Shown in pieces: positions 27,010-39,344 of a stretch of 64,000 bases of DNA (its first letter is position 1; the number at the start of each line of letters is the position of its first letter). The notes under the pieces were generated by a model. That model saw only the letters and a list, made by a program, of their open reading frames with translations, did not search any database and was not told where the DNA came from. The stretch spans positions 60,404,806-60,468,805 of the forward strand of contig NC_065531.1 in the NCBI RefSeq assembly GCF_020184175.1. Direction: 5' to 3'. Position numbers and translations under genes: made by a program. Source of the stretch: Aphis gossypii (lineage: Eukaryota > Arthropoda > Insecta > Hemiptera > Aphididae).

Positions 27010-28119
27010 CCGGCTACTCGAATCCGGATCGGACGAGGACGCACCGCATGAATGGCAACATCCGGCTCAATTGTACGCGCGAGCGTTCATTATTAATTTC
27101 GGTTGTCTGGCCGGCGTCGGTTTCGGACCCGGGCTCGGTCTATTTGTCAAAGGCTGGTTTCCCATGGGGAGGAGGGTTGACAGGACGAGTGAAAAAAAAA
27201 AAAGTTAAATAAAAACCCGCCAAAAGGCCGACGGACGCGTACTAACGGTACTGCTACTATATATTATAATATGTAATGTACACACTGCACTACAACGTTG
27301 CAGGATCGCGCTAGTTCCAGATTTATTTATAAATAACGATATTACACCGGGAGACCTAAAGTCGGAATCGGTTAATAGTTCGATGCGTCTCGGAGGTTGC
27401 AAGGCTGTACCAGTGCATATAGTGTAATGGTGTATGTGCGTGTGCGCGCCCGCGTGTGTGTAGGAGTGAATAAAAAAACAAATATAAGCTCAGGCCCGAC
27501 CTGGCTTTGATAAATTATTTGCCGACATCGCGAAATGAAGAAACACAACGTAAGTTCTCATCAACAGTCCAACGGCGTACATCAATCAGGGACCTTGTAA
27601 AATATTAATACAGACAACGGTCGTGTTTTATTCTAGAAATCCCAACAATATGGCTCGGCTCACGAATTATTAATAAAGGCGTATACCTATGCGTAAGTGC
27701 GAGAGAAAGTGTGTGTATGTGTGTATACGTACGTGTGTGCTCACTCTAGCACACGACGGCGGGGGCCGAGGGGCAAGAACGAAATCTCCTCGGCAACAAA
27801 ATAACGTTTCGCGTTTACGTATTCCCGACGTAGTTTTCCGGAGTCTGTTTTCCGTCGCAACCCCCACTTACATATAGTGTAGCCAAGTTCGGTTTCGATC
27901 AGATATATAGATAGATATACGACACTTATTTTTCAGTACTTTTTTTTTCGCTTTTTTCTGTTCTTTGTTCTGTTTGTCTTAGGGTCCCTCGTGTTTATGG
28001 TTATTAATTTATTATTTGATTTGGATTTTTTTTTTTGTTGTTGTTGTTGTTGTTCATTGTTTTATACACCGGTTTTTTTTTTTATTTCACTAGCGACCTA
28101 CCGCGACCCGTACTACTTA

Positions 28120-28240
28120 ACATTATAATAATAATAATATATTATACCGTTTATTGGTTTTAATTTCGGCAAACGCCTTGTTTGTCCACGCGACCGCGAC
28201 CGGGGGAAACCGTGCTTTATCTGCTCCGGGACCGTTGCAG
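28120..28240 (+). promoter_or_regulatory. putative promoter and non-coding first exon with strong donor
   Basis: The + strand reads GACCGTTGCAG/GTGAGTACC at 28230-28249, a near-perfect splice donor with its intron starting at 28241. Upstream lies a TATATTATACC element (about 28138) roughly 100 bases away and a GC-rich stretch without an ATG. This is what a 5' untranslated first exon would look like. The start of transcription is not resolvable, so the left boundary is approximate. Confidence 0.28.
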
Positions 28241-29338
28241 GTGAGTACCGCATTATTGTAATTATTAACACGGGCCCAGCACCGGCAGAACTCGATGTTT
28301 CGGGGTTGGAGGGTAGTAATCGTGTTCGGCAAAGGTCCCGGGGAGGGGGATAGGTAGGTCGAGTCGCGCACCCCGAACGTCGGTGGAAACGCCAAACCGT
28401 GTTTAAGTTGTTTAGACGTGCGACCGTGCTCGTCCATGTATTAAAATAACGCGTCGGGACACTGTGCAATCGGTCTCGTCGAAAACACCCGGCGGCGGTT
28501 TAACGCTAACCGTTCGTGCCGCAGGTAGATATTATATATTTTAGTCGAACGTATGTGTATAGACTATAATATTATATAGAGCAGAGTTCTCGCGGCACGC
28601 CTCGTGTTTATTTGACGTCGACTGCGTAAGCGTATACCGTACGTTTTTAATCATTTATGATACACGCATTTTATAACAAACGGTCCTGACAAGATATTCG
28701 TCTCAAAAAAGACACTAAAAAAATTTGGTCGACGGTCCGTGTATAGAGGCTGAGTAGAGAGAAGTCGAGTGCGCAAACGTGCGACGACGATAAATACCCG
28801 CGGGCCCGACTGAATATTGGGGCTTATCGTGTGTACGCCACCGATCGAAAACACCGTTTTTTAACAATATCATATTATTATTATTTTATTGCACGCTTAT
28901 CGACAGAGTCATATTATTATAAGTGATTTGTGTACTATATACGTATCGCACAGGTACGTAATGGTCGTGAGTTCAAAGGCCTATAAAAAAAAATAGTACG
29001 TTAGACGAGCGACGTACAAAAATAATATTCGTAATAATAATATTATTTTTTTTTTTTTTATTATTATTATTATGAGCAAATCCACTGCCACCGCAGTACA
29101 AAAAAATATAATGTATATCGCGATTTCAAAATACATTATCCTCGTCGCTCCGTTATACCGTAATATGCGATTTGCGTAACACACCGCATACCTCCATGCC
29201 AACAGTCTTATAATGCTATTTATATCTGCAAACGTCGACAAACGATTTTCGTTTGAAAACGTTTGTTTTATAATAATTAATTATAAAACCGTTGCCGTTT
29301 GTGAACGAATCGACAAAGAACGTAATATTATTATTGCA

Positions 29339-29368
29339 GTCGACGACGACGACGGCGACGGCGACGGT
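29339..29368. repeat. GAC/GGC trinucleotide repeat
   Basis: An imperfect GAC GAC GAC GAC GGC GAC GGC GAC run at the right edge of island 4. It would encode an aspartate/glycine stretch in one frame, but the surrounding frame has no support as a gene. Confidence 0.75.
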
Positions 29369-29440
29369 TATAGCTTTGGATATAATAATAGGTACCTAGG
29401 CGTCATTATAAATCGTAAACATTACTTCTGAGTTCTGAGA

Positions 29441-32400
29441 AAATATAATACGTGCATAACATTAATAATAGTAATTATTATTATTATTACTTCCGACGCG
29501 TATACGATCTCTTGAACACCCGTACATAATAATACCATAACTTCATATTTTAATATTACGCTCCACGAAGTAACTCGATAAACGTTTGTCCTAAATGAAT
29601 TATTTATTCTTCTGACTTAATTTCTTACACATCTGGGTTACATAATAAACCGATTAATTTTCATTCATCCTTCAAACCGCTATACCATTTGCTTGCGCCG
29701 GTATCCTCGTGACTACCCAGGACTCAGGAGTAAAAACGTCAATAATCGTGTATTCAACTCACTGGCTTCGACTTTTAATACGCAAATAGTCGCTTCAAAC
29801 AATATTAACTATAACAAAATACCTATATTTTCGATTACTAACCGACCGTTTATTTGTATTACAATCAACTACCACCGTTTCGATACTAACATTTGACCCG
29901 TTTGATATTAATGTTTATTTATTGACTTACCGACATTAATGTTCTTCGTTTCATTAATTATATAATGATAAAATTATAATGATAATTTTGCATATAATTT
30001 AATTGCGTATTAGTTGATTTCATCAATCAGAACGAGATGCGTATTTGATTTTTTCATTTATTTCAATGCCCAACACACAAAATATTATATATTATATTGT
30101 AATTTGTAATAAAGAATATGCCCAAAGTCCCGTAGGATCAATTCAAAGATTTTCTAAGAAAAATAAAATTAAAATAAAATGCTTTTATAATAGCAAGTGA
30201 AATTTAAAAAAATGTATAATGAGTTTAAAATTTTTTAAAAATTGAATGTTTTTTTTTTAAATTGCTTAGAAAAAATAATTATTTAAATTCAACAAAAATT
30301 TCAAAAGTTAGAACAATTTATGATTTTGTTATTTTTTAGATTTATTTAACTTTAAAAATCATAATAAACCTGAACATATAGACTATATAAACGTATAGAG
30401 AAACTTCTGATTTTTAAAAACAAAATAATTTTACTTCTCACTAAGAACACAATAATAAATATACAAATTCTTTTCAAATTATCGTGAAAAACTCCACTTA
30501 TTATGAATGGATCTATTATTGGAATTAACCCCGTCTTTTATTTAGTGAATGTTTTTAAATATCAAGATTTCAAGTTTATAATTAAGGACAATAATATTAT
30601 CTTTCCGAAAAAAACTAACACAATGTCACATTGTTATCATCGATGGTGACGTAGGTATAACGAACATAATATTATAATATTTAGATTACTCATATATTTT
30701 AAAATTATTTAATTATTGGAACAACCCCACAGGCCAGTTTGTAGGCAAAATATATGTGTATGTTAGTTATGCACTAAATCTCTATGTATTATTTAATATA
30801 CATGTAATTTATTAATAATATTTGTTTACGATAGTCTTTCAATCTGTACTCAGTAACATTATGTCAGTAGTAGTCGTAGTGGCCTACTGGCGTAAGCCGC
30901 AGACACGTAACCGCAGTGACATGGTATTGAATAAATAGTACGATTCAATAAAAATTCTCAAAATGACAAAAATAGTGTGTGTTTTCAGATACAATACTTC
31001 AAGCTAAAATCGAAAGTACAAATTAAAGTTTTTTAAGCAAAAAATATTAAATACAACAGATATTTTAACAAATTATAAAGGTAATTCAGAGTTTGAAAAA
31101 ACATAATTTATAAGATAAAATTATTGCATTATCTGGTTATAATACTAATACTAATTTTTGAGCTGATTTGAGAAAACGGACAAAAAATATTTTTTCGATT
31201 TTAAATAACAATTTAAAAACGAATATTTATGGAACAAGTATTGAGCTGCTCATATTTTGCATAATGTGATGCAATCAGATGCCAATGTGATACCTATTTC
31301 AAATGTCTTCATACATATATACATATATATATTATATAACACAATTCAAGTTAAACATTTTAAAAGAATTTTCCGATTATGTAAATGTTGAATATAAAAG
31401 TATTTTCGAATGTGTAAAAGTTTGTTAGCTATCATTGTTATCAGCCATTTCAAGAATTATTGATATTTATGGCAAGGTAAAATCGTACTTTGAGAAATAA
31501 GAAAAGTTTCCTATAATTTTATATATTTTTTTAATGACCCTACACATCCAAAGTATGGCTAAATTTGTTTTCCAATTAAAGGGTGTCTGTGATACTTAAA
31601 TAAAAAAGAAAAGATAAAATATCATTGCGTAATGTCACCCTGCAAGAATTAGAGATTTTAATCATGAAAATAGAAAAAACCTAATTTTTTTTTACATCAA
31701 ATTTGTTATTGCTTTTAAATGGTTTAGAAAACAAAACTATGTATGGTGAAAAATCATTCAAAAAAGTGTTGACCTATTTTATAATACATTTCTTTGTCTG
31801 TATACATTTTCATTTATATTTTAAATCCATTTTTTCTTTATCCACAGTACATACATTATAATTTGTTTTATTATATTTAATTATGTTAAATTCTATATAT
31901 ATATATAACATGTACATAATTTTAATTAATAAATGACTAATATTCTAATAAAACTACTTTTATGTACATAAATGCAGTTAAAAATAATTATACAACATAT
32001 TTGTTTTATTAATTGAAGTGTTTTTATTTTGATATTCACGCTTGTCTAAACTAATTCAGTATGTATTTTTTTTTAACATAAATCTATTCATCACAAATAT
32101 AAAAATTTCTTAAAGAATTTGTACTCGATGTCAATTAGTTATTGAAAATAAGGTACCCAACACAATATTTTTTAATTCTTTATTTTGTTTTCAATGTATT
32201 TCATTTTTGTGTTACACGCAAACAAAATGTTATCAAACATGCATCAAAAATAAAATCAAAGCCAACATTTAAAATGTTAATAAGTAATTCATAAATACTC
32301 AAAATATATTGAAACTTATATCATATCTATAAAATTCTATAAGCTTTATACTCTTATACTCATTTAAATGCTTGCTGAAGAATTTATTAATCATTCATTT

Positions 32401-33120
32401 TATTAGGTTTTGTTTTATTCCAAATTAATCCAAAAAATATTTTTAACTTTTTTTCTATGTAAAAATTTCCTACTAGAATTCACCTTCAAAGTTAAAACTG
32501 AAGCGTTAGTTCAAAACAATTATTACAGATTATAATGAAAAAAAGACATCATTATAAAACTAATATACAAATCGCTACTTTCAGCATCTAGAATAGAACT
32601 TCTATACATATAATTTTATTATTGATATTTAATTTATTGCAATAATCCCACAAAGTTACTAATAATTGATTAATAAATTTGTTATTAAATATATTTTCAT
32701 TACAAGAGTCAATTTTAAATTCAACAGTTTTGATTGGACGTATAAAATATATGTTCAAATAAATATTATTAATACTACTACCTGTCCTTTATAAAAAAAT
32801 TGCACTTCTATATATAAGGGTATTATTATACAACTCTAATTTACCGTAATACTCATATATTCAAATATTATAAACTCACTAGCAATTAATGATGATTAAG
32901 TGTAATTCAAATTTTCTATGACTCGGTTAAACATGGATGAGTTCAATTAATCGATTAAATTTATACTACATACGAGAATATATAAAAAAAAAAAATCGAC
33001 TTGAACATATATAAATGTATAGAAATAATTTCTTCCGGTAACGGTCACAACGCAAACAGTAACTATGCATTTTAATAATAATAATATAATACAATAATAA
33101 TATTATACGGAGCATATTTG
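29441..33120. other. AT-rich non-coding region
   Basis: About 3.7 kb with AT-driven low complexity and no supported gene. A 67-codon + frame at 29693-29896 has mixed codons but no family or splice support. A more balanced segment lies at about 30840-30930. The remainder is poly-A/T and TATA-like sequence. Confidence 0.55.
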
Positions 33121-33280
33121 TAGAGCAATCTAAATTCATATTTTAATTTTGGTTTTCCGTCTTCGAGCTTTCCGTTAAGTCCGTCGGTAGGAAACAGACT
33201 AGAATTGCCGTCGAAAATACATTAAAAAAAAAAAAAAAAAATACTTAAGACGTTAACACCGAGAAAGCTCGGTATCAAAA

Positions 33281-33667
33281 TTATCCACCCAAGCCCCCAT
33301 CACTACATCGCATCCGCGGTTGGGACTCTTGAATTAAACCCGTCGGAAAAGAATCCATTAACTCGCGGGACGTAAAGTGACTTCCGACACGGTCTTCGCT
33401 TCCCCTCTCCCATTCATTCACCACGTCTCGTGAGCTCCACTTTGAATCTGTGTGTAGGAAAAAGAGGAAGAGTGTGATGACGACGATGACGGTGACGATG
33501 AATAGGAGGAGGAACAAAAGAAGAATCGGTGAGATGATGTTGCAGTGGTCGTCGAACGGGGGCGAGTCGAGGACGCCAAGGTTGTGGCTGTGGTGGTGTG
33601 GCAAAGGGTGAAGGGTTGCATCTACAATGCTCGGGCGCCGCTCAATCGACGTGTAGTTATCACTCAC
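33281..33667 (-). CDS. weak open frame with one strong membrane-like segment
   Basis: A minus-strand frame of 128 codons begins at a GTG; there is no early ATG. It has a histidine-containing N-terminal half, a very hydrophobic segment (about residues 46-71, from ILLLFLLLFI to LFLFF) and a charged C-terminal half. The layout mimics a single-pass membrane protein. However, the hydrophobic segment is encoded by a degenerate GAC/GAT/GAG-type repeat on the other strand, and the GTG itself overlaps a GTGAGT donor-like site. Chance in GC-rich repeat DNA is more likely than a gene. Confidence 0.12.
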   Translation of the reverse strand: MSDNYTSIERRPSIVDATLHPLPHHHSHNLGVLDSPPFDDHCNIISPILLLFLLLFIVTVIVVITLFLFFLHTDSKWSSRDVVNEWERGSEDRVGSHFTSRELMDSFPTGLIQESQPRMRCSDGGLGG

Positions 33668-33986
33668 GTCGACCTGCCCATAAAAAGGTCAACCCGCGAC
33701 CCCTCACACATTCCACCGCACCTACACCGGGGAAGCTGATTGAATTCCTCGCGCGTTGCAATATAACGTCCGCGGAGGAGAGGACACACCACACACATAT
33801 TTCCGCATTGTGTGTCCGGCTAACGCGGGGGACACGGTGGCACTATATATATATATATATGTATAGCAGGAGGGTGGCCAGGACTTCCGGATCCATCGTC
33901 CGGCATAACAATAATCAATTGTTTACGATTCACCGGGTGCGCGCGCGAACGCCCGACCCTCCGCCGCATCCTCTGCCGAGTCTTCC

Positions 33987-34117
33987 TATATACGCGCGGC
34001 TGCGAGCGAGGCACAACTACCCGACCCGATCCTTCCCGTCCTGTCCGATCCGGTCCAGTCCGGTGCCGTGTGCCGCCCGACCCCGTCCGGCCATCGCGGC
34101 CGGCCGAGAGACTAATT
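33987..34117 (+). promoter_or_regulatory. putative TATA promoter and non-coding first exon
   Basis: A TATATA motif at 33987-33992 is followed by very GC-rich sequence without an ATG in its first 80 bases, then by a donor, AATT/GTAAGTAAC, with the intron starting at 34118. TATA-to-start spacing would place initiation around 34015-34020, giving a first exon of about 100 bases. The GTCC/GGTCC-rich sequence at 34030-34065 is a local low-complexity feature. Direction and exon status are inferred from signals only. Confidence 0.3.
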
Positions 34118-34900
34118 GTAAGTAACGGTTTAGCGTTTGCGGTTTTTGCGAAATCCGATCACGTACGGATCGTACCGATGGAACGGAGAAATAAACGGAA
34201 AAGAAAATTCACCTTATCAGAAATTATGGATATTTCGGTTAAGGTTTATACACACGTCGTTTCTATGCGCACGCACGCGTGTGTGAGAGCGTGTGTTCGC
34301 GTCTGCTTTCTTTTAATGAACGTATATAAAAGGCCGTATAACCACAATGTGTGTGTGTGTGTGCGAGCGTGTGTACGGGCTCGCGACTCGGGATCTACGG
34401 CAGTGCGTGGGTGGAGGTTGAGTCCGGGGGTGTGTTCGGACAATAATGGAGCCACTGCTGCTGACAAACGACTTCCATAATAGATAATGTTGGTGCTCCG
34501 TCTTTTGTGCGGCGCTTCTGCCGTACCACCACCACCACCGCCGCTGCTCACACTACACACACACAGTATATATATATATTATATATATACGTTGTATGAT
34601 AGCTTTTGGCCAATGATTTTTTTTCCCTTACCCCTTCCACCGCAAAAATATCATCCGGTAACCGGTCGTTACACAGGACCTCTCGCGTGCGAGCGCATGT
34701 GTATATATTTATTTATTTATATACGCGGTGCCGCCGCGGAGGATGTGGCGTGTTTCTCTCTCCCTCTGTCTTTATTATATAGATATAATATGAAATAATA
34801 TATATATATATAAATTTATATACGCGAGATATGCCGGTCCCTCTGTCTCGCTCTAGCCAAACGCGCAAGATAATATAATAATCCTGACCGTATATTTCAG

Positions 34901-35242
34901 CTGGCGACCCGGCGCGGCGTTATTGCCGGAAACCACATATTTTATATAATAATATATATAAGGCGATTCGCGATTTGTGACCGGCTCAAGGTGGTGTTAC
35001 GAAGTCTCCCGTTGTGTAGTCTGCAACCGCACGAGCATATTATATATAATAATATATTACATGTTATTTGTGCGAGTGTGTGTGTGTACATTTACCGTAT
35101 TTCACATCCATGGGCCTTTTTTTTTTTTTTTTTTAATGTCCAGCGGGTGATCGGAGCGATACTCATTTCAGAAAAAAAAGACATAATACATTTTCCGAGC
35201 AAATCCTACGGCGGATCTCGTTTCAGTTTAACCACATAACAG
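34901..35242 (+). promoter_or_regulatory. putative non-coding exon with acceptor and strong donor
   Basis: The + strand has an acceptor, GTATATTTCAG at 34890-34900, and an ideal donor, AACAG/GTAAGTAC, with the intron starting at 35243. The sequence between contains stop codons in all useful frames, TA-rich islands and a poly-T run (35118-35135), so it would be untranslated. Other acceptor-like AGs at about 35171 and 35226 could give a shorter exon. Alternatively this is another alternative first exon, with initiation inside it. Confidence 0.3.
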
Positions 35243-35330
35243 GTAAGTACTGCGTAAATCAAACTTCAGCTGCTTTTCCTACAGATGATAGCTGCAGCCC
35301 GCAGCCGGCTGCTTTCCCAGCTCATTCGAG

Positions 35331-38300
35331 ATTAACCGTTATATTTGTTGCGCTCGTGCTGTATAATATTAAATCGAAACGCAATGATATAATATATACG
35401 TCTACTTCTATATTATGTATATCTAGCATAAACACAATACAATTATTATAATACTATCACGTTAACTATACACTACGATAACTTTTCTACAATTCGTTAT
35501 ATAATATTATAATTGTATGTATGTTTTGTGTGAGGTATGGTGCTGATTTTTTGAATAATAATTTTTTTTTCTTTACAAAGACATTTTTAACGATTGCAAT
35601 ACCTTATTATTATATTAAAAGACATTTTTCAGATAGGATAATACTTAACTAGTACGTATGGATTCAGAAAAACAAATTTTTTATTTGTCCATTTAACTTT
35701 GTTGATAGAACTTTATAATCGATACATAATTTGTATACGTATATGGTCCCAATAATGACGTCAACAGATTATTTGAAATACCTTTGTGAAAAGTCATGAA
35801 ACTCAAAAGCTTTAGAAACCATACCTGAACAAAAAAAAAACAGTATCAAAGAAGACTTAATCTTAAATTTAATCAAATAAAACTGAAGAAAAGTAAAACA
35901 TAAAAAGAAAAAATATTGTTCATTAATATTATATAGAAATGACAACTTATTATGAAAAGTTTACATTAGTCCAAAAACAATTGAAACAATTTTGTCAACA
36001 AAATTATTTTTACATTATTATTATTTTAATAATAATATACGATCCAGATAATACGATTATAAATGAAAAATAAAAAACTATATTTATAATAATAAATTAA
36101 GTATATATACGACTGAACAATTTAATGAAAAACAAATAGGTAAATTGCAAGAAAAAAGTGAATTATGCATAATGTAGTTACATCTTTTAATCTTTATTAT
36201 AATTGAATACCTCCTAATCTGTTTCAAGTTTTTATGACATATATATTATATAATATATAGACCGTTATAGGTATGTATGTGTATTACGAATAATACGAAC
36301 AAAATTCATTGTTATTATTTAATAAAAAAAAAAGTAATGTTTAAATATTCAATAATTAAAAACAATTAAATTGTTGTATTATTAAAACATATAATATTAC
36401 AAAGTTATAATCATAAAGTTAGTTTTTGATACTATTAAATTTTTGTAATGTGTAACGCAAATTTTAATTTAATAAAAAAAAAATGAATTTTCATTATTTT
36501 AGATCAAGAATTTTAATAGTTGTAGATATAATTAAACACATAAATGTATACAAAATAGATTACCAAAGTTCTGTTTTGTTACTCAACACTAATACTCAAT
36601 CATTTTATTATTTATTGTTATTTTGATCATTAACAGTTAAGTCTGATAATAATTATTAACAATTAACTAATACGAATAAAATATCTAGGCAATCATTACG
36701 TCTTATTAACCATAACTGAGACTTTTATGTAAGAACTTTTTAATATAAAATAATATTTATTTAAAAAAAATATATTCAAAATACATATACCTGGATTTCA
36801 AATATTAAAAGATTAAACATTGTGTGTAGTCAATACCTTGTTGGCTTACTTCATAATTATTTTTTTTCATTTTAGTACTGAAGAAAACTATTGATTAATT
36901 GAAAAATCAAAATAATGATACTAATAGAGACATTTATTGATGTACATCTTTATTTAAATAAGATTGATTTTGTTTATTAAACTAAAAAAAACAATACTTG
37001 AAGCTTTCATTATAAAGATTTTTAATATAAAATTATAAAAATGAAATAATAAAATTACATAAAGCTTAAATATTTTTTGGATTTAATACAGTATTTTGAA
37101 AATATTAAGGTTTTACTGGTATTTTAATTTTTATATGTCGTTAAAATGTAATTTCACGTGAGTAACCTGTATTATATTGCTAATGATCTAAAATTCTTAA
37201 GTTAGTTTCATTGTCACATCCTTTTTATCAATAGAATATCCAAATAATTAATTAATATTTATCACATAGGTAAATTAATGATTTTTAAATAAAAATTGAA
37301 TTTTTAATTCCCATAAAATAAATTTTAAATATAAATTTAACAAACATAATATTATGACCTAAACTGAATTTAATGAATATGAAGTTTGAAATCTTTTATC
37401 GTTAACTTATTTAAAACGTATGAGATATATATTAAATTCAAAATTGTTAAATATATAGTCCATAATTCCCTTTCAAAGTTATTTATCGTTTAATTTAATT
37501 CAATAATGACTAATAACTATCTTACACTGAATCTAGACTGTAATTCCAAACATCTGATACCTATTTGTTTCCTTTCTAGACTTTAAAACGTTTCTTTATC
37601 TTTTGAACAGTATCGTATCTTTGATTAAATGTATCCAATGTTCACTGATTTTTAAACACAACAAATATAATAGTAATAAAACAAACTTTAGAATAAATTA
37701 AATAAAGTAAATAAACTAGTAAAGTTTGTGAAGTAATTTTAGATTTTAAATGTTTTACTTAAGAAAAACGACAAAACAAAGCAACTGACATAGACAACTA
37801 TAGAATTGATATCTTGGTAGTCTTGTTCCGACATGCCACTATAGTGTAAGCCATACAGTTTTAATTATTTCATGAGAAACAATATCAAAATGTTAATATA
37901 AATATTATATCAATAACATTAATTACATATTACGAACAAATATTTTCTAACTATTCTAGGATTTTTTCCTCTTTTAAATTTATACAAATATGAATCTTAA
38001 TTATGAAAGTTTTGTTATTTATAGGTACAAATAATTTACATTAACTTCTAGCACAAGTGATGTTAAAAACTATGCAATATTAATTATTACTGCGGTGGAT
38101 GTCTTAAAAGAAAATCAATATGTTGATAAAAATAAGTGATGTAGGTTTTTTATTATTAATTTTTTGTTTAGTTCATAAAATTAAATTTAATAATTAATAA
38201 AAATATTCAGTTAAAATTTCAAATATCTAATACTTTCTTAAAATAAAAATTAAATTTCAGGTAATATCAAGAAGCCTATTTTTCATTTGTAAATAATAAA

Positions 38301-38526
38301 ATATTACTGACTTGTGATTAATCCTTTTTTTAGACATAACTTCTAAATCAAAACTGTATGAAAAATATTTTATGAAACTATTTTTTGAAAATTTTCCAAT
38401 AGAAAGATTGTAACGATATAGTATTGTAGTTTTTGGGTTTATAAATTAAAATACTATATAGATCAATAATTTATTTACAATACTTAAATGGTTTAAAGAT
38501 AGTTTCAGTTATAACTGTGTTTACCA
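35331..38526. other. AT-rich non-coding region
   Basis: About 3.2 kb of AT-rich sequence with ATAATATTAT palindromes and no supported gene; it reads as intron or intergenic DNA. Confidence 0.6.
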
Positions 38527-39344
38527 CAGGGACGCTCGGAAGGGGGGCAGTGGGGGATATTGCCCCCTGAGATTTTTCATGTCAGTTATAAAATTGGAAG
38601 TTTTTTACACAAAGCTGGTCTTGGGTATTTAGCGACTATTCGACAATCCTTGTATCTAATAAGTCATATTGGAGGTATTTAATTGTAAAAAAAACATTAC
38701 GATTATATTCAATCGCTAAGTCACTTTTGTCTGGTTCCTACAGATTTCCTGTTAGTGCGGACGAGTCAAAGTAATTAAAAAGAGACGATCTCACTTATTT
38801 CCGAATAATGTATAATAATAATTATATTTATATTGTATTATATAAATCGTGTAGGAAAAACATAAAAGTAAAATCAAAATACTTGGAAAGCATACACGGT
38901 TATAAATTTACAATTTACAACTTAACCAATTTTAAGTCAAAATAATTAAAAAATCGTTAAAACATGCAAATATGAATTTAGTTCTTAAAAAAGGAATTCC
39001 TAAAATTTTTTTAATCAACAAATTGATGATTCAATTAATTTATTTACTTCAAATAAAAGGAGATTGTCATTAATAAAATAATAAAATATGAAGTAATATG
39101 TAAATTCAATCAAATGAAGTTGTTTTTTTGTTGAAACTTTATTATGTTTTTTCTTATAAATATTAGAAATAATAGTGTAATTTTATATTAACTTAAATTA
39201 ATTTTGATTTTAAAAAAATATTAATGATACTATTGCAAAGTACGAGTAGATGAATGATGTAGCGGTAAATCTTCCTATAAGTAATTAGGTACTTGCAATT
39301 TTTTTGCCCCCCCCCTTTAAGCTACATTTCTACGGGCATCCCTG
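38527..39344. mobile_element. hAT-type DNA transposon, non-autonomous
   Basis: The 818-bp element starts CAGGGACGCTCGG and ends with the reverse complement of CAGGGATGCCCGT, an imperfect terminal inverted repeat (about 11 of the first 16 positions match). It is flanked by GTTTACCA (38519-38526) and GTTTACTA (39345-39352), an 8-bp target duplication with one difference. Ends of the form C/TAGNG and an 8-bp duplication are hallmarks of the hAT superfamily. G-rich and C-rich runs lie just inside the two ends. No transposase frame is visible, so it is a deletion derivative or MITE-like copy. Divergence of ends and duplication suggests an old insertion. Confidence 0.75.

Larger units (their letters stand above)
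27010..29440. promoter_or_regulatory. GC/CpG-rich island 4
   Basis: A 2.4-kb block of CpG-rich sequence broken by AT runs. It contains a GT/GC tract near 27430-27465, TTG repeats at 28037-28056, GGGGC-rich patches near 27770 and 28340, and GAC/GGC repeats at 29339-29368. Open frames occur on both strands without family matches. One unbroken + frame without ATG covers about 26990-27208 (hydrophobic, glycine-rich), likely by chance. The strong donor at 28241 suggests that at least part is a + strand first exon or promoter. Confidence 0.45.
33121..35330. promoter_or_regulatory. GC/CpG-rich island 5, probable promoter region
   Basis: The most extended and GC-richest island, with CpG density highest at about 33900-34110. 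It carries GT/GCGT tracts (34255-34300, 34350-34375), a CCA/CCG run (34522-34545), TA tracts and a poly-A run at 33224-33241. Long overlapping frames are open on both strands and include residues from microsatellites, so they are not accepted as genes. Two + strand donors (34118, 35243) and an acceptor (34900) are the best transcription-related signals. A minus-strand donor-like GTGAGT at about 33667 means bidirectional use cannot be excluded. Confidence 0.5.

Noticed and set aside
33598..34480. Long + strand open frames (up to 175 codons) in island 5
   Set aside because: They run through (TA)n and GT tracts, overlap each other and minus-strand frames, and have no domain. Low stop-codon density in GC-rich DNA explains them.
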